In this document: positions 42,301-46,132 of the stretch, piece by piece
Layout of the letters: each line of letters opens with the position of its first letter
Position numbering within the stretch: the first letter of the stretch is position 1
Program-made: the position numbers and the translations under genes
Notes under the pieces: model-generated
Told to the model about the DNA's origin: nothing
The model's input: only the letters and a program-made list of their open reading frames with translations
Databases searched by the model: none
Assembly: GCF_023053635.1 (NCBI RefSeq)
Contig: NC_086173.1
Span: forward strand, 143,625,197 to 143,689,196
Direction of reading: 5' to 3'
Length of the DNA: 64,000 bases
From: Elgaria multicarinata webbii
Taxonomy: Eukaryota > Chordata > Lepidosauria > Squamata > Anguidae

Positions 42301-43577
42301 AATATATAGACAACTACTCTCCCTTCGCCCCTGTTCTCTCACTCACTCACTCACACGCACATATCTCATGCTACAGTAACAATTACAAAAACTAATTAGA
42401 ATCCACTTCCATCTTTTAAACATGGATCAAAGTAATGGGGCAAATCTCCCCCTTTTAAAATGAATGATCAGTGTGACCAGAAGCAAAGTAGAACAGGGCT
42501 CCTGTGTACCTTTAATAAATATGTAGAAAAGGGAATTTTAGCAGGTGAAGTTTGTAATGCTGGGGTGGGGTGGGGTGGGGGGAGAAGCTACACCAGCAAA
42601 AATTCCTTCATGTATTTACCAGCCAAAAGTACAACTGCCCCATTTGTCCTCCTGGCCACCCTAATTTTGAAGCACTTTCACAGCGAATATAATGGAAATG
42701 ATTCAGGGCAAGGGTGAGCAAATTGGTATATTTTACCCTACAACTCCCATCATCCCTTACTATTAGTTATGTTGGCTAGAGATGATGGGCGTTGTAGCCC
42801 AAAAACATCTGGAGGGCTACAGGTTGCCCACCCCTGATTTAGGGCAACTAACACATATTAAATATGGTCCTCCTTCGCTGAGGTGATACCACGATGGGTG
42901 ATGTCCTGGACAAGCCAAGTGTTGCATCTTTCCCTTCATTTCTCAGAGCTGCTGTGGCTCGACTTGACACCTGAGACAGGTGTTTGATGTTTGTTAGGCA
43001 GAAAGCGGAGTGGCCTGTTCACATCAAGCAACCAAGCTGTGGGAGGTACCGATATGTTGAAAAATATAACGTAATGAGGCCATCCTATTTATATCTGACA
43101 AGATTTCTTAGCGACAAATGATACAAGGAAAGAAAAAGGATTAAAATACAGAATTCAATTGGTCATGTTTTAATTAAGTTACTTAATTTTAATAAATTTA
43201 ACCACTGAATTTTAATAAATTTAACCACTGAATTCTAATTAATCTAATCACTGAATTTTAATTAATCTAGTTCATTTTAATTAGTTTAATTGGGCATTGT
43301 AATTAAATAACCTCACGGAACCATCCTAGTGCAAACAAACATATACTTGCACCATTGGACCAGTGATGACGCCTAGAGGGACAACAGATAAGATCAGAAA
43401 GAAAAGGAAAATTATCTGACTAAAGCCCAGTTGCTTCGGCTGTAAGAGACTGCCCCCCTTCACCAGGACAGGGCTTGTACCTACCTGTGAGCAGTTGACA
43501 GAACCCAGAAAAGTTGTAGGTTGAAAGCAGGTAGAAGGCAGGTGCACGAGAACCAAAGCCAGGGCCAGTACCCGCAT
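3908..43577 (-). CDS. IL17RC: Interleukin-17 receptor C, complete, 18 coding exons
   Basis: This is a single-pass receptor that pairs with IL17RA to bind IL-17A and IL-17F, signalling from the plasma membrane through the SEFIR adaptor Act1 (family knowledge). The exons join in phase to 2181 nt, or 726 residues, close to the roughly 700-790 residues of human isoforms. A hydrophobic signal peptide ([15 protein letters not shown]) starts at residue 1, the ectodomain runs to about 460, the membrane segment is about 463-483, and the SEFIR domain is about 509-660. Recalled human IL17RC matches exon by exon, for example [39 protein letters not shown] and [12 protein letters not shown]. At least six N-glycosylation sequons lie in the ectodomain (NCS, NRT, NVS, NDT, NKT, NGT). 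The start at 43577 was chosen because the signal peptide follows it; an in-frame upstream ATG near 43626 would add a non-signal-like leader. No frame breaks were seen. Confidence 0.95.
4893..5519 (+). mobile_element. CR1 LINE 3' end
   Basis: The 5' part translates to the C-terminal reverse-transcriptase region: [20 protein letters not shown], then [20 protein letters not shown]. It runs into the CR1 3' UTR and ends in ATTCTATG repeats. It is 5'-truncated and lies antisense in IL17RC intron 17. Confidence 0.9.
5520..5727 (+). mobile_element. Second CR1 3' end in tandem
   Basis: Directly after the first tail comes a second 3' end starting CAGGAAAAACTTCCTGACTG and ending in its own ATTCTATG tail. 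It is either a separate truncated insertion or a local duplication. Confidence 0.85.
5760..5798 (-). CDS. IL17RC: IL17RC coding exon 17 (39 nt, juxtamembrane)
   Basis: It encodes [13 protein letters not shown], against human GWLRLLKQDVRSG. The acceptor is TCCATAG. The donor GTAAAA lacks the usual +5 G. A CR1 tail lies about 30 bases into the next intron. Confidence 0.93.
6056..6094. repeat. CT repeat followed by poly-C
   Basis: About ten CT units run into about 14 C residues in IL17RC intron 16. It is a simple repeat. Confidence 0.9.
6658..6753 (-). CDS. IL17RC: IL17RC coding exon 16 (transmembrane segment)
   Basis: It encodes YSRTHW, the hydrophobic run [20 protein letters not shown], then LKKEALK, against human LLKKDHAK. 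This is the single membrane span and its basic stop-transfer end. The acceptor is CGTGCAG. The donor GTACAA is non-consensus after +2. Confidence 0.94.
7332..7389 (-). CDS. IL17RC: IL17RC coding exon 15 (58 nt)
   Basis: It encodes [19 protein letters not shown] plus one base, against human LWDDDLGALWACPMDK. It is the last ectodomain exon. The acceptor is TTTACAG and the donor GTGAGT. Phase fixes the donor one base later than a competing GT, giving the K-Y join found in human. Confidence 0.9.
7530..7915 (-). mobile_element. CR1/L3-like LINE 3' region
   Basis: On the minus strand it reads GGATGGCTTTAAAAGG...GGATCAATTC, then ends near CTGGTCCAGCAGGGCTC. Related copies lie at 39296-39545, 44688-45175 and 62275-62925, all on the minus strand. 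The family assignment is from memory of this common sauropsid sequence. Confidence 0.6.
7965..8160 (-). mobile_element. L2-type LINE 3' end with TTTA repeat
   Basis: The minus strand reads AACCGCCCAGAGAGCTTCGG then TATAGAAATG followed by AATA repeats. This tail recurs at 37440, 45602, 57325 and 57716. Confidence 0.7.
8163..8258. mobile_element. Arm of the CCACCAGCYTCCAC palindromic MITE
   Basis: It matches the right arm of the full palindrome at 39620-39787 (GTTCTGACTGAAAC to CACCAGCCTCCACT). Only one arm is present. Confidence 0.6.
8421..8668 (+). mobile_element. Sauria-type SINE
   Basis: A tRNA-like head (GTGGCACAGAGTGGTAAAGC, then GAGTTCGATCCCAGC) is followed by the typical body: CAGCCTTCCATCCTCCCAAG, GTCGGTAAAATGAGTACCCA and GGCAAACCACCCCG. 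Sauria SINEs are squamate-specific (established knowledge) and share a tail with BovB. Confidence 0.88.
8862..8921 (-). CDS. IL17RC: IL17RC coding exon 14 (60 nt)
   Basis: It encodes exactly 20 residues, [20 protein letters not shown], against human ARLGEYLLQDLQSGQCLQ. The acceptor is CCCACAG and the donor GTGAGT. Entry and exit are both phase 0. Confidence 0.93.
9018..9545. mobile_element. MITE-like element, copy 1 of a pair
   Basis: It is about 80-85% alike by eye to 13215-13755 over some 520 bases. The ends read AGCTTCATCACACC and GGGATGAAG-like. It fills most of IL17RC intron 13 and stops about 15 bases from the exon 13 donor. Confidence 0.7.
9559..9692 (-). CDS. IL17RC: IL17RC coding exon 13
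   Basis: It encodes [19 protein letters not shown] followed by [18 protein letters not shown], against human DSLGPLKDDVLLLETRGPQD. The acceptor is CTCCTAG and the donor GTAAGG. It exits in phase 0. A repeat ends about 15 bases past the donor. Confidence 0.92.
9875..10209. mobile_element. Composite palindromic hAT MITE, copy a
   Basis: The ends are TAGGGTGACCATATG and its inverse. The 8-bp duplication GTATAGAA flanks it exactly (9867-9874 and 10210-10217). The internal TAGAGTGACCAGATTT motif places it in the reverse orientation relative to copies d, e, g and h. It lies in IL17RC intron 12. Confidence 0.9.
11546..11591 (-). CDS. IL17RC: IL17RC coding exon 12 (46 nt)
   Basis: It encodes [15 protein letters not shown] plus one base, against human VNSSEKLQLQECLWA. 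The NGT sequon falls where human has NSS. The acceptor is TGTGTAG and the donor GTGAGT. Confidence 0.88.
11808..12388. mobile_element. Non-autonomous hAT transposon, 581 bp
   Basis: The terminal repeat is CAGTGGTTCCCAAAGT on the left and TAGTGGTTCCCAAACT as the inverse of the right end. The exact 8-bp duplication ATCTAGAG lies at 11800-11807 and 12389-12396. No transposase frame is evident. It lies in IL17RC intron 11. Confidence 0.92.
13140..13213. repeat. SINE and CR1 fragments
   Basis: A short tRNA-SINE piece (CACTGGTAGAGGACC) is followed by a CR1 tail fragment (CATAGAATCATAGAATC) on the minus strand. Confidence 0.5.
13215..13755. mobile_element. MITE-like element, copy 2 of a pair
   Basis: It is collinear with 9018-9545 (CTGCTTTAATTGTGCTTC, AAATTGGCACAGTAATAGA, GGGTCATCCGTTGATTTTT). 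It carries a small internal duplication of TCCAGTTTATAATCTGC. It lies in IL17RC intron 11. Confidence 0.7.
14276..14378. mobile_element. Arm of the CCACCAGCYTCCAC palindromic MITE
   Basis: It matches one arm of the palindrome at 39620-39787 (GGTTCTGACTGAAC to CACCAGCCTCCACTGG). It lies in IL17RC intron 11, ending 40 bases from exon 11. Confidence 0.6.
14418..14468 (-). CDS. IL17RC: IL17RC coding exon 11 (51 nt)
   Basis: It encodes [17 protein letters not shown], aligned with human VDKVLEFPLLKGHPNLCVQ. The acceptor is CTCCTAG and the donor GTAGGA. Entry and exit are both phase 0. Confidence 0.93.
14674..14981. mobile_element. Composite palindromic hAT MITE, copy b (degraded)
   Basis: It shares the same end motif and arms, but the centre is shortened and the right end is altered (GGGTCATACTA). 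The flanks do not show a clear 8-bp duplication. It lies in IL17RC intron 10. Confidence 0.8.
15257..15441 (-). CDS. IL17RC: IL17RC coding exon 10
   Basis: It encodes [19 protein letters not shown], then [20 protein letters not shown], matching the second fibronectin-like module of human IL17RC (LWQAARLRLLTLQSW and APCSLPAEAALCWRAPGG). NDT at the exon 9/10 join and NKT are sequons. The acceptor is ATTTCAG and the donor GTGAGT. Confidence 0.94.
15743..15806 (-). CDS. IL17RC: IL17RC coding exon 9
   Basis: It encodes [19 protein letters not shown], against human VWPLEPDSVRTNICPF. The acceptor is TTTGTAG. The donor is a weaker GTATGA. Entry is phase 0 and exit phase 1. Confidence 0.92.
16050..16098. 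repeat. CTTCCC tandem repeat
   Basis: Several 6-base units of TTCCCC are read in a row in IL17RC intron 8. Confidence 0.9.
16483..17201. mobile_element. TAGGGSCATGKCTASACAG-ended element with CR1 inside
   Basis: The left end is TAGGGCCATGGCTAGACAG. The inverse of the right end is TAGGGGCATGTCTACACAG. A CR1 3' end on the minus strand is inserted at about 16567-16778. Relatives are at 61925-62067 and possibly 56573-56800. The superfamily is undetermined. Confidence 0.7.
16567..16778 (-). mobile_element. CR1 LINE 3' end nested in the element above
   Basis: The minus strand starts near AAAAACTTCCTGACTGTTAG and ends in CTATGATTCTATGATTC. It is 5'-truncated. Confidence 0.88.
17430..17747. mobile_element. 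Composite palindromic hAT MITE, copy c
   Basis: The 8-bp duplication AGTTATTC lies at 17422-17429 and 17748-17755. The right terminal repeat is a few bases short. It has the same orientation as copy a. It lies in IL17RC intron 8. Confidence 0.88.
17982..18041 (-). CDS. IL17RC: IL17RC coding exon 8 (60 nt)
   Basis: It encodes exactly 20 residues, [20 protein letters not shown], against human TGPQIITLNHTDLVPCLCIQ. The acceptor is ATTTTAG and the donor GTAAGG. Entry and exit are both phase 0. Confidence 0.92.
18098..18163 (+). mobile_element. CR1 LINE tail
   Basis: It reads GGGTTGGACTCAATGGCC to TATTCTAGGATTCTAGG. It is a short 3' fragment about 60 bases upstream of the exon 8 acceptor. Confidence 0.8.
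18416..18751. mobile_element. GC-rich MITE with GGGGCGGATCCACAC ends
   Basis: The ~38-bp terminal repeats run from GGGGCGGATCCACACTTA to its inverse with few differences. The interior of about 260 bases is very GC-rich with many CpGs. It should not be read as a CpG-island promoter, nor its open frames as a gene. It lies in IL17RC intron 7. Confidence 0.8.
19180..19330 (-). mobile_element. LINE 3' end (CTGCTCCA type)
   Basis: TTTATTTAATTTACAATATT is followed by ATACTGCTCCACATCC. The same tail type is seen at 13920-14085 and 22043-22225. Confidence 0.5.
19336..19987. mobile_element. GGGCTTGTCTATA-ended DNA transposon remnant, copy 1
   Basis: The left end is GGGGCTTGTCTATAC. The inverse of the right end is GGCCCTTGTCTATACG. 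Internal blocks (GAGCTTTGAGGGTAGGA, TTACCTACATTCGAATCAA, AATGAGGAGCAATCCC) recur at 45183-46132. It lies in IL17RC intron 7. Confidence 0.75.
20060..20405 (-). mobile_element. L2 LINE fragment
   Basis: The minus strand has L2-like pieces such as LLKELHCLF. It matches the better copy at 30242-30538. It is frame-broken and old. Confidence 0.65.
20581..20885. mobile_element. Composite palindromic hAT MITE, copy d
   Basis: It starts TAGAGTGACCGTATG and ends CATATGGTCACCCTA. The centre carries TTTAAATCTGGTCACTC. The flanks hold ACCAGTGC and ACCAGTAC, slightly offset. It lies in IL17RC intron 7. Confidence 0.85.
21062..21375. mobile_element. Composite palindromic hAT MITE, copy e
   Basis: It has an exact 8-bp duplication TGTATACT at 21054-21061 and 21376-21383. 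It has the same orientation as copy d. It is one of the cleanest copies. Confidence 0.93.
21510..21824. mobile_element. Composite palindromic hAT MITE, copy f
   Basis: It has an exact 8-bp duplication TCTGGCTC at 21502-21509 and 21825-21832. The orientation is opposite to copies d and e. It makes three copies within 1.25 kb of intron 7. Confidence 0.93.
22263..22424 (-). mobile_element. CR1 LINE 3' end
   Basis: It reads from CTAGGGAGGTTGTGGGCTC to the ATTCTATG tail on the minus strand. It starts about 26-32 bases past the exon 7 donor of IL17RC. Confidence 0.88.
22457..22602 (-). CDS. IL17RC: IL17RC coding exon 7
   Basis: It encodes [18 protein letters not shown], then [17 protein letters not shown], matching human LPWLNVSADGDNVHLVL and VSEEQHFGLSLYWNQ. 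NRT is a sequon. The acceptor is GCTACAG and the donor GTGAGT. The exon leaves in phase 0. Confidence 0.94.
22811..22848. repeat. GT microsatellite
   Basis: About 19 GT units in IL17RC intron 6. Confidence 0.95.
22886..23085 (+). mobile_element. tRNA-derived SINE
   Basis: A box A-like TAGCTCAGTGGTAGAGC and a box B-like GGTTCAATCCC are followed by a SINE body ending near ACATCCCATG. Other copies with the same body are at 26628, 36075 and 48532. It is not a functional tRNA gene, since no acceptor-stem pairing follows box B. Confidence 0.85.
24350..24415. repeat. AT-rich hairpin around TATCTGTATCTG
   Basis: TTTATTATCTGTATCTG pairs with CAGATACAGATAATAAA. A related CAGATACAGACAATA copy follows at about 24540. 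The flanks (GGGGGAGGAAC) are repeated as well, so this looks like part of a larger DNA element at about 24290-24610. Confidence 0.55.
25221..25568 (+). mobile_element. MITE with central palindrome, copy 1
   Basis: The terminal repeat is TAAGCTCCAT. A 27-base perfect palindrome lies at 25301-25327. The right part carries GTGCAATAAAACAC. Copies are at 52863-53190, 60783-61120 and, reversed, 58524-58862. It lies in IL17RC intron 6. Confidence 0.85.
25855..26035 (+). mobile_element. BovB (RTE) LINE 3' end
   Basis: It reads AAGATGGATGGATGATATTC to AAGAGTCGGAAGCGACTG and ends in CAA repeats. This is the typical BovB tail. It stops about 40 bases from the exon 6 donor. Confidence 0.88.
26076..26193 (-). 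CDS. IL17RC: IL17RC coding exon 6
   Basis: It encodes [20 protein letters not shown] and then [19 protein letters not shown], matching human VGSVVYDCFEAALGSEVRIW and TQPRYEKELNHTQ. The acceptor is TTCCCAG and the donor GTGAGT. Entry is phase 0 and exit phase 1. It follows the largest intron, about 7.8 kb. Confidence 0.93.
26628..26806 (-). mobile_element. tRNA-derived SINE
   Basis: On the minus strand, TAGCTCAGTGGTAGAGCATA and GGTTCAATCCCAGGC are followed by the same body as the copy at 22886. It lies in IL17RC intron 5. Confidence 0.85.
27744..28431. mobile_element. hAT transposon carrying a BovB insertion
   Basis: The left end is CAGGGCCATCTTAACAGCAT. The inverse of the right end is CAGTGCCATCTTAACGCAT. 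The exact 8-bp duplication TTAGGATG lies at 27736-27743 and 28432-28439. A BovB fragment sits inside at about 27990-28378. Confidence 0.9.
27990..28378 (+). mobile_element. BovB (RTE) LINE 3' end with reverse-transcriptase C-terminus
   Basis: It translates to [19 protein letters not shown], then [24 protein letters not shown] and [17 protein letters not shown], a recognised BovB end. It stops at GTGAACGAATAAACAACAAC. It is heavily 5'-truncated. Confidence 0.93.
29016..29698. mobile_element. AT-rich hAT transposon, 683 bp
   Basis: The ends CAGGGTGGATTTGATTTA and, inverted, CAGGGTGAATAAAAATC are flanked by an exact 8-bp duplication GTTGAAGA (29008-29015 and 29699-29706). GATTTAAATC repeats are clustered at both ends. 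Confidence 0.9.
29760..29812. mobile_element. Right end of another hAT element
   Basis: The inverse reads CAGGGCCGGTCCAACGC followed by CTGCCTAGGGG, a common hAT end. The matching left end was not found. Confidence 0.45.
30242..31350 (+). mobile_element. L2 LINE 3' region interrupted by a solo LTR
   Basis: The left part encodes [11 protein letters not shown]-like and [20 protein letters not shown], an L2 reverse-transcriptase C-terminal pattern. The right part resumes at 31191 with ATGGAATTCCCTGCCTTTAG. It lies in IL17RC intron 5. Confidence 0.85.
30539..31190 (+). mobile_element. Solo LTR of an endogenous retrovirus-like element, 652 bp
   Basis: It begins TGTTAGAAA and ends TTTCTAACA. It is flanked by the 4-bp duplication CTAT at 30535-30538 and 31191-31194. 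A TATA-like GATAAAATAG lies near 31050 and AATAAA near 31124, giving a U3-R-U5 order on the plus strand. No internal viral sequence remains; it is a fossil left by LTR-LTR recombination. It is younger than the L2 it interrupts. Confidence 0.88.
31899..31948. repeat. ATT microsatellite
   Basis: About 16 ATT units after an L2-like tail (CTCGATCCAATCATAGAGG) in IL17RC intron 5. Confidence 0.9.
32045..32578. mobile_element. Element with GGGAATCTACACTTAC / GGGGCGAATCTACACATG ends
   Basis: The terminal repeats are short and imperfect, and the interior of about 500 bases is unrelated to other elements. An L2 end continues to the right at 32580-32680. The ends match the CYGGGGCGRATCYACAC consensus also seen at 18416 and 40904. 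Confidence 0.65.
32955..33235 (+). mobile_element. Divergent copy of the central-palindrome MITE
   Basis: CTTCCTCTTTCTTC is paired with GAAGAAAGAGGAAG, followed by GCTCATTCAGTGTTATAGC and GCGATAAAACACTCATATG. The layout is like the copy at 60783. Confidence 0.6.
33306..33340. repeat. GT microsatellite
   Basis: About 17 GT units in IL17RC intron 5. Confidence 0.95.
34023..34132 (-). CDS. IL17RC: IL17RC coding exon 5
   Basis: It encodes [20 protein letters not shown] followed by AVEVWLP, aligned with human QAQVVLSFQAYPTARCVLLEVQVP. The acceptor is TCCCCAG and the donor GTAAGT. The exon leaves in phase 0. Only 103 bases separate it from exon 4. Confidence 0.92.
34236..34301 (-). CDS. IL17RC: IL17RC coding exon 4
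   Basis: It encodes the polar linker [19 protein letters not shown], at the place of the acidic, poorly conserved linker of human IL17RC. The acceptor is CTTGTAG and the donor GTGAGC. Entry and exit are both phase 1. Conservation is weak, but position, splice sites and phase all fit. Confidence 0.85.
34739..35628. mobile_element. Type A element split by a type B element
   Basis: The outer parts (34739-34784 and 35311-35628) match 2514-2842. The inner part (34785-35310) has ends CAGTTCAGACAACATGATAACC-like and, inverted, GCGTTCGGACAACACAATA, matching 59069-59569. It lies in IL17RC intron 3. Confidence 0.7.
36075..36240 (-). mobile_element. tRNA-derived SINE (old copy)
   Basis: The minus strand carries CATAGCTCAGTAGTAGAGAC and then a degraded body with CACTGCCAGCC. 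It lies in IL17RC intron 3. Confidence 0.7.
36599..37120 (-). mobile_element. CR1 LINE 3' end next to the exon 3 donor
   Basis: The minus-strand translation gives [37 protein letters not shown] and [16 protein letters not shown], the CR1 reverse-transcriptase C-terminus. It starts about 10 bases past the IL17RC exon 3/intron boundary and has its ATTCTATG tail near 36600. Confidence 0.93.
37131..37289 (-). CDS. IL17RC: IL17RC coding exon 3
   Basis: It encodes [15 protein letters not shown] and later [15 protein letters not shown], aligned with the human DSDILCLPGDIVPAP and CQKETDCDLCLRVAV stretches of the first ectodomain module, with its cysteine pairs kept. The acceptor is TTCTCAG and the donor GTGAGT. 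A CR1 LINE begins only about 10 bases into the intron that follows. Confidence 0.95.
37430..37900 (-). mobile_element. L2 LINE 3' end
   Basis: The tail (ATACCACCCAATAACCGAAG on the plus strand) is followed by L2 coding remains: GGAGCTCATTCCACAGCCG is the reverse of the LWNELP-like motif. A CTTC/CTCC tract lies at 37415-37455. Confidence 0.75.
38494..38515 (-). CDS. IL17RC: IL17RC coding exon 2 (22-nt microexon)
   Basis: It encodes GLGCRLV plus one base, matching GLSCRLW of human IL17RC. The acceptor is CCACAG and the donor GTAAGT. The entry phase is 0 and the exit phase 1, which fits both neighbours. It is too short to show up as an open reading frame and was found by homology and splice sites. 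Confidence 0.9.
38860..38935 (+). mobile_element. L2-type LINE tail
   Basis: TTGAGGCCCAGCATTGGGC is followed by AAAAGGCGGGATACAAATAA and AATA repeats. It lies in IL17RC intron 1. Confidence 0.7.
39048..39176. mobile_element. Palindromic hAT MITE, CAGGGGTGGGCAAC type
   Basis: The ends CAGGGGTGGGCAACTTG and AAGTTGCCCACCACT are inverted. It is flanked by CATTAAAG and TATTAAAG. The arms contain the CATTTCCCATCATCCCTCACC / GATGGGAGTTGTGG pair. Confidence 0.8.
39296..39545 (-). mobile_element. CR1/L3-like LINE 3' end
   Basis: It has the same sequence type as 44688-45175 (AACATAAGAACATCAGACG, then ACACAGTGGCCAACC). It lies in IL17RC intron 1, preceded by a short CA repeat. Confidence 0.6.
39620..39787. 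mobile_element. Palindromic MITE, CCACCAGCTTCCAC ends
   Basis: The two arms of about 65 bases (GTGGATGCTGGTGACTCC and its inverse) face each other around TTACTCCCTTATAG. Single arms occur at 8163 and 14276. Confidence 0.8.
40681..41365. mobile_element. Composite palindromic hAT MITE, copy g, interrupted
   Basis: The ends are TAGGGTGACCCTATG and its inverse. The flanks GACATGCC and GTGATGCC agree at 6 of 8 positions. A separate 360-bp palindrome is inserted at 40904-41263. It lies in IL17RC intron 1. Confidence 0.9.
40904..41263. mobile_element. 360-bp near-perfect GC-rich palindromic MITE
   Basis: The left arm starts GGGGATCCGCACATCGC. The inverse of the right arm starts GGGGTATCCGCACGTCGC. 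Pairing continues through more than 100 bases with very few mismatches and resumes around AGCTCTCCGCCGGAGAG in the middle. The flanking CCAGG on both sides is the probable 5-bp target duplication. Confidence 0.88.
42055..42292 (-). mobile_element. MIR-like SINE
   Basis: On the minus strand, GTGGCAAGAGTGTTGGACTG, then GAGATCCGGGTTCTAG and GTGACTTTGGGCCAGTCAC, end in a TTTA-type tail. It is the common squamate MIR-like SINE. Small relatives are at about 39560-39610 and 49440-49540. Confidence 0.75.
42470..42665. mobile_element. Degraded composite hAT MITE, copy i
   Basis: ACAGGGCTCCTGTGTACCTT and TAGAAAAGGGAATTTTAGC match the arm of the family. The rest is diverged, with an inserted TGGGG repeat. 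Confidence 0.6.
42714..42836. mobile_element. Palindromic hAT MITE, CAGGGGTGGGCAAC type
   Basis: The ends CAAGGGTGAGCAAA and GTTGCCCACCCCTG are inverted. It is flanked by ATTCAGGG and ATTTAGGG (7 of 8 identical). Confidence 0.82.
43485..43577 (-). CDS. IL17RC: IL17RC coding exon 1 (signal peptide)
   Basis: It encodes 31 residues beginning [17 protein letters not shown] and ending VNCSQ. The hydrophobic core is a typical signal peptide. The donor is GTAGGT and the exon ends in phase 0. NCS at residues 28-30 is a possible glycosylation site. Confidence 0.9.
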
Positions 43578-44687
43578 CTCTGGGGTCTGCAGAGAGCTAA
43601 GTAATGGCTCTACCCCATAAGTCATCAATAGGATGATGAAGATAGTCTCCCCTTCATCTCAGAACCTGCTTCTCCACAGAACAAGTTATGTCCTGCCTGA
43701 GTAGCACAGTTGGCAAGTATCTGGGTACATTTCCTGGATTTCTCCTCCGCAGAGTTGATATCTTCCCAGCATTTCTGAACGTAGGAGCTACTTCAGGAAC
43801 TCGCGGGTTGACTGCGCATCAGAGCTAAGGATCCAAGCTGACAGACCCTAAGGGGTGGGGGCAAGAAGACGTGAGAACCTGAACGTCAAGCAGGATGCTA
43901 CATCTTCCCCACAACTAGTTTGCCAGGGCCCTGCTTAGTCAACTTCCCTCCCTGTTTTGTTCTTACAAGAGAGATTGCATCAAAGGGGAGCAAAGGTGGA
44001 GAGGGCGTAGCAGGAAACAAGCCTAGAGGCGGGACAGGCGGAATAGCCTGGGCCTTATGCCAGGAGCCTAGCTTAAAGGAAGCCCAAAAGGCTAAAAGAA
44101 TGAGTAGGAACAAACATTTATGGTCAAGTTCAAATCGGACAGATTTCCTAAATGCCAACAGAGCAAATCTGAATTCCAAGAACATTTGAGAACTTTACAT
44201 TCAAAGCTGACAAAGGAGTTCATTGAGCTTTAAACAAGACTTTCTTACTTCTATCTTTCTGTATGTTATTTTAAATCAGTAGCCTTTAACTATTCGAGAC
44301 CAGAGACTTGCATTTAATCTCAACCTAGATCATGGGTCCCACTTTTAGTAGGGTAGAAAACGGATAAAGGCATTACCTGGTAGGCACATCATTTCTTGAA
44401 GGAGATTTGTAGTCAATGATTAACCAAAGTACCTGATAGAAATGCACAAATAAGGAAGGCATTTATTCAACACAGACTGGTTACTTAATTCGAAACTTTA
44501 TAACTAGGAATGGGGGTGGGAAATTAATTTTGTCCACATTTTTACGTGAACTGACCTAATTCACATGTCCTGGACTAATATGCAGATCAGAACAGAGTTA
44601 TCCTTCAGATCCTGCACTTCTCCAAATTTCATTATGCAATTCTCAGCCCAAAAATGAATACAAAAATGCATATATTAGGGGAAATCA

Positions 44688-45175
44688 TAAGAACATAAGA
44701 AGAGCCATGCTGGATCAGACCAAAGTCCATCTGGTCTAGCATTCTGTTCACACAGTGGCCATGTAGCTGCCCACAGGAAACCCACAAGCAGGTGTGCAAG
44801 AGCACCCACCTGGCCCTGTTCCCCAGCAACTGGTGTACATAGACATACTGCCTCTGATATTGGAGGTAGCATTTAACCATCAGGACTAGTAGCCATTGAT
44901 GGCCTTCTCCTCTATGAATTTGTCCAATCCCCTTTTGAAGCCATCCAAATTTCTGGCCATCACCACATCTTGTGGTACTGAATTCCATAGTTTAACTATG
45001 CGCTGCGTGAAGAAGCACTTCCTTTTATCTGTCCTGAATCTCAAAATTCACCTTCATGGAATGACCCTGGGTTCTAGCATGATGAAAAAAAAAGTCTCCC
45101 TATCCACTTTTTCCACATCATAGATAATTTTGTTTACCTCTATCATGTCTCCTCTTACACTTTTTCTAAGCTAAA
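44688..45175 (-). mobile_element. CR1/L3-like LINE 3' region, longest copy
   Basis: On the minus strand it reads GACATGATAGAGGTAAACA, GGACAGATAAAAGGAAGTGC, TGTGGTGATGGCCAGAAATT, CAATGGCTACTAGTCCTGAT, and ends GGTCTGATCCAGCATGGCTC. The tail is TTCTTATGTTCTTATG. Confidence 0.65.
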
Positions 45176-45182
45176 TAATCCT

Positions 45183-45517
45183 AGGGCTTGTCTATAAGGC
45201 TTCTTTACCCCGACCTAAATGCGCACATTTGCATTTTAGGTTACATGACGCAGCCGTCCAATCGTCTCAGCACAGGGTTTTAACTGCAATAATGCGCATA
45301 TTTACCGTGACTTTTAGTTCTGGTCCAAGTTTGCACTGCGTTATGGCTGTGTGTCTATGGGGGAGTTATGTTGGATTTTGACATGTGGGCAGAGCTTTGA
45401 GGGTAGGATAATGTGTCTGGCCCATTTCCCAATTTTGCACCAATCCGCTGCCTCCTTCGTTTGCGCTGATTTTAGTTTGAAGTCTCTCTGCAAAGCTCCG
45501 CAGAGAAATCTTCTTAA

Positions 45518-45605
<88 letters not shown>

Positions 45606-46132
45606 TTCTGTACCTCCCAATATGTGAAGCTCTCTGGGCGGTTCACAAAAAGAAAGAGAGGGAAACAGGCAGCCAGATGAGGAGACGTGTTCTGCTGCCT
45701 CCTTCTTTTCCCTCTGTAGCCTCATCGTCCCCCCCCACTCCTGGTTCGTGGAGGCTGTTTCTTTGAATTTCCTTACGGGGAGCAATGATGTGACTGGAAC
45801 AGTTATGGAAACAAAGCGGGAAACAGCCTCATTCCTTTCCCTCTGTAGCCTCGTCCCCCACCCCCGCTCCTGCTCGGTTTGTGTGTTAAATTATTCTGTG
45901 GAGCTCCACAGATAAGATTTATAGCTTTGTTGGCTTCTGCTCTTTATCATCGTATATGGGATAATGCGCTAATGTGCAAGTGCACATAAATAACTCACTA
46001 TATTAAAAAAAAACCAGGAAATAAATCGCTGCTGCTGCTGCTGCAATGTGACACTCTTTACCTACATTCAAATCAATGAAAAATCAGGGTTTTAATGAGG
46101 AGCAATTCCGCTGTCATATGGACGAGGGCCTA
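45183..46132. mobile_element. GGGCTTGTCTATA-ended DNA transposon remnant, copy 2
   Basis: The left end is TAGGGCTTGTCTATAAGG. The inverse of the right end is TAGGCCCTCGTCCATATG. It shares internal blocks with 19336-19987. An AT/GT microsatellite and an L2 tail are inserted at 45523-45650. Confidence 0.75.
45523..45602. repeat. Compound (AT)n(GT)n microsatellite
   Basis: About 18 AT units are followed directly by about 21 GT units. It is expected to be highly variable. Confidence 0.95.

Noticed and set aside
43575-43628. In-frame upstream methionine for IL17RC
   Set aside because: It would put 17 polar residues before a signal peptide that already starts well at 43577; only a transcript could decide.
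45341-45785. Frames with long HT and IY runs
   Set aside because: They are translations of the AT/GT microsatellite.
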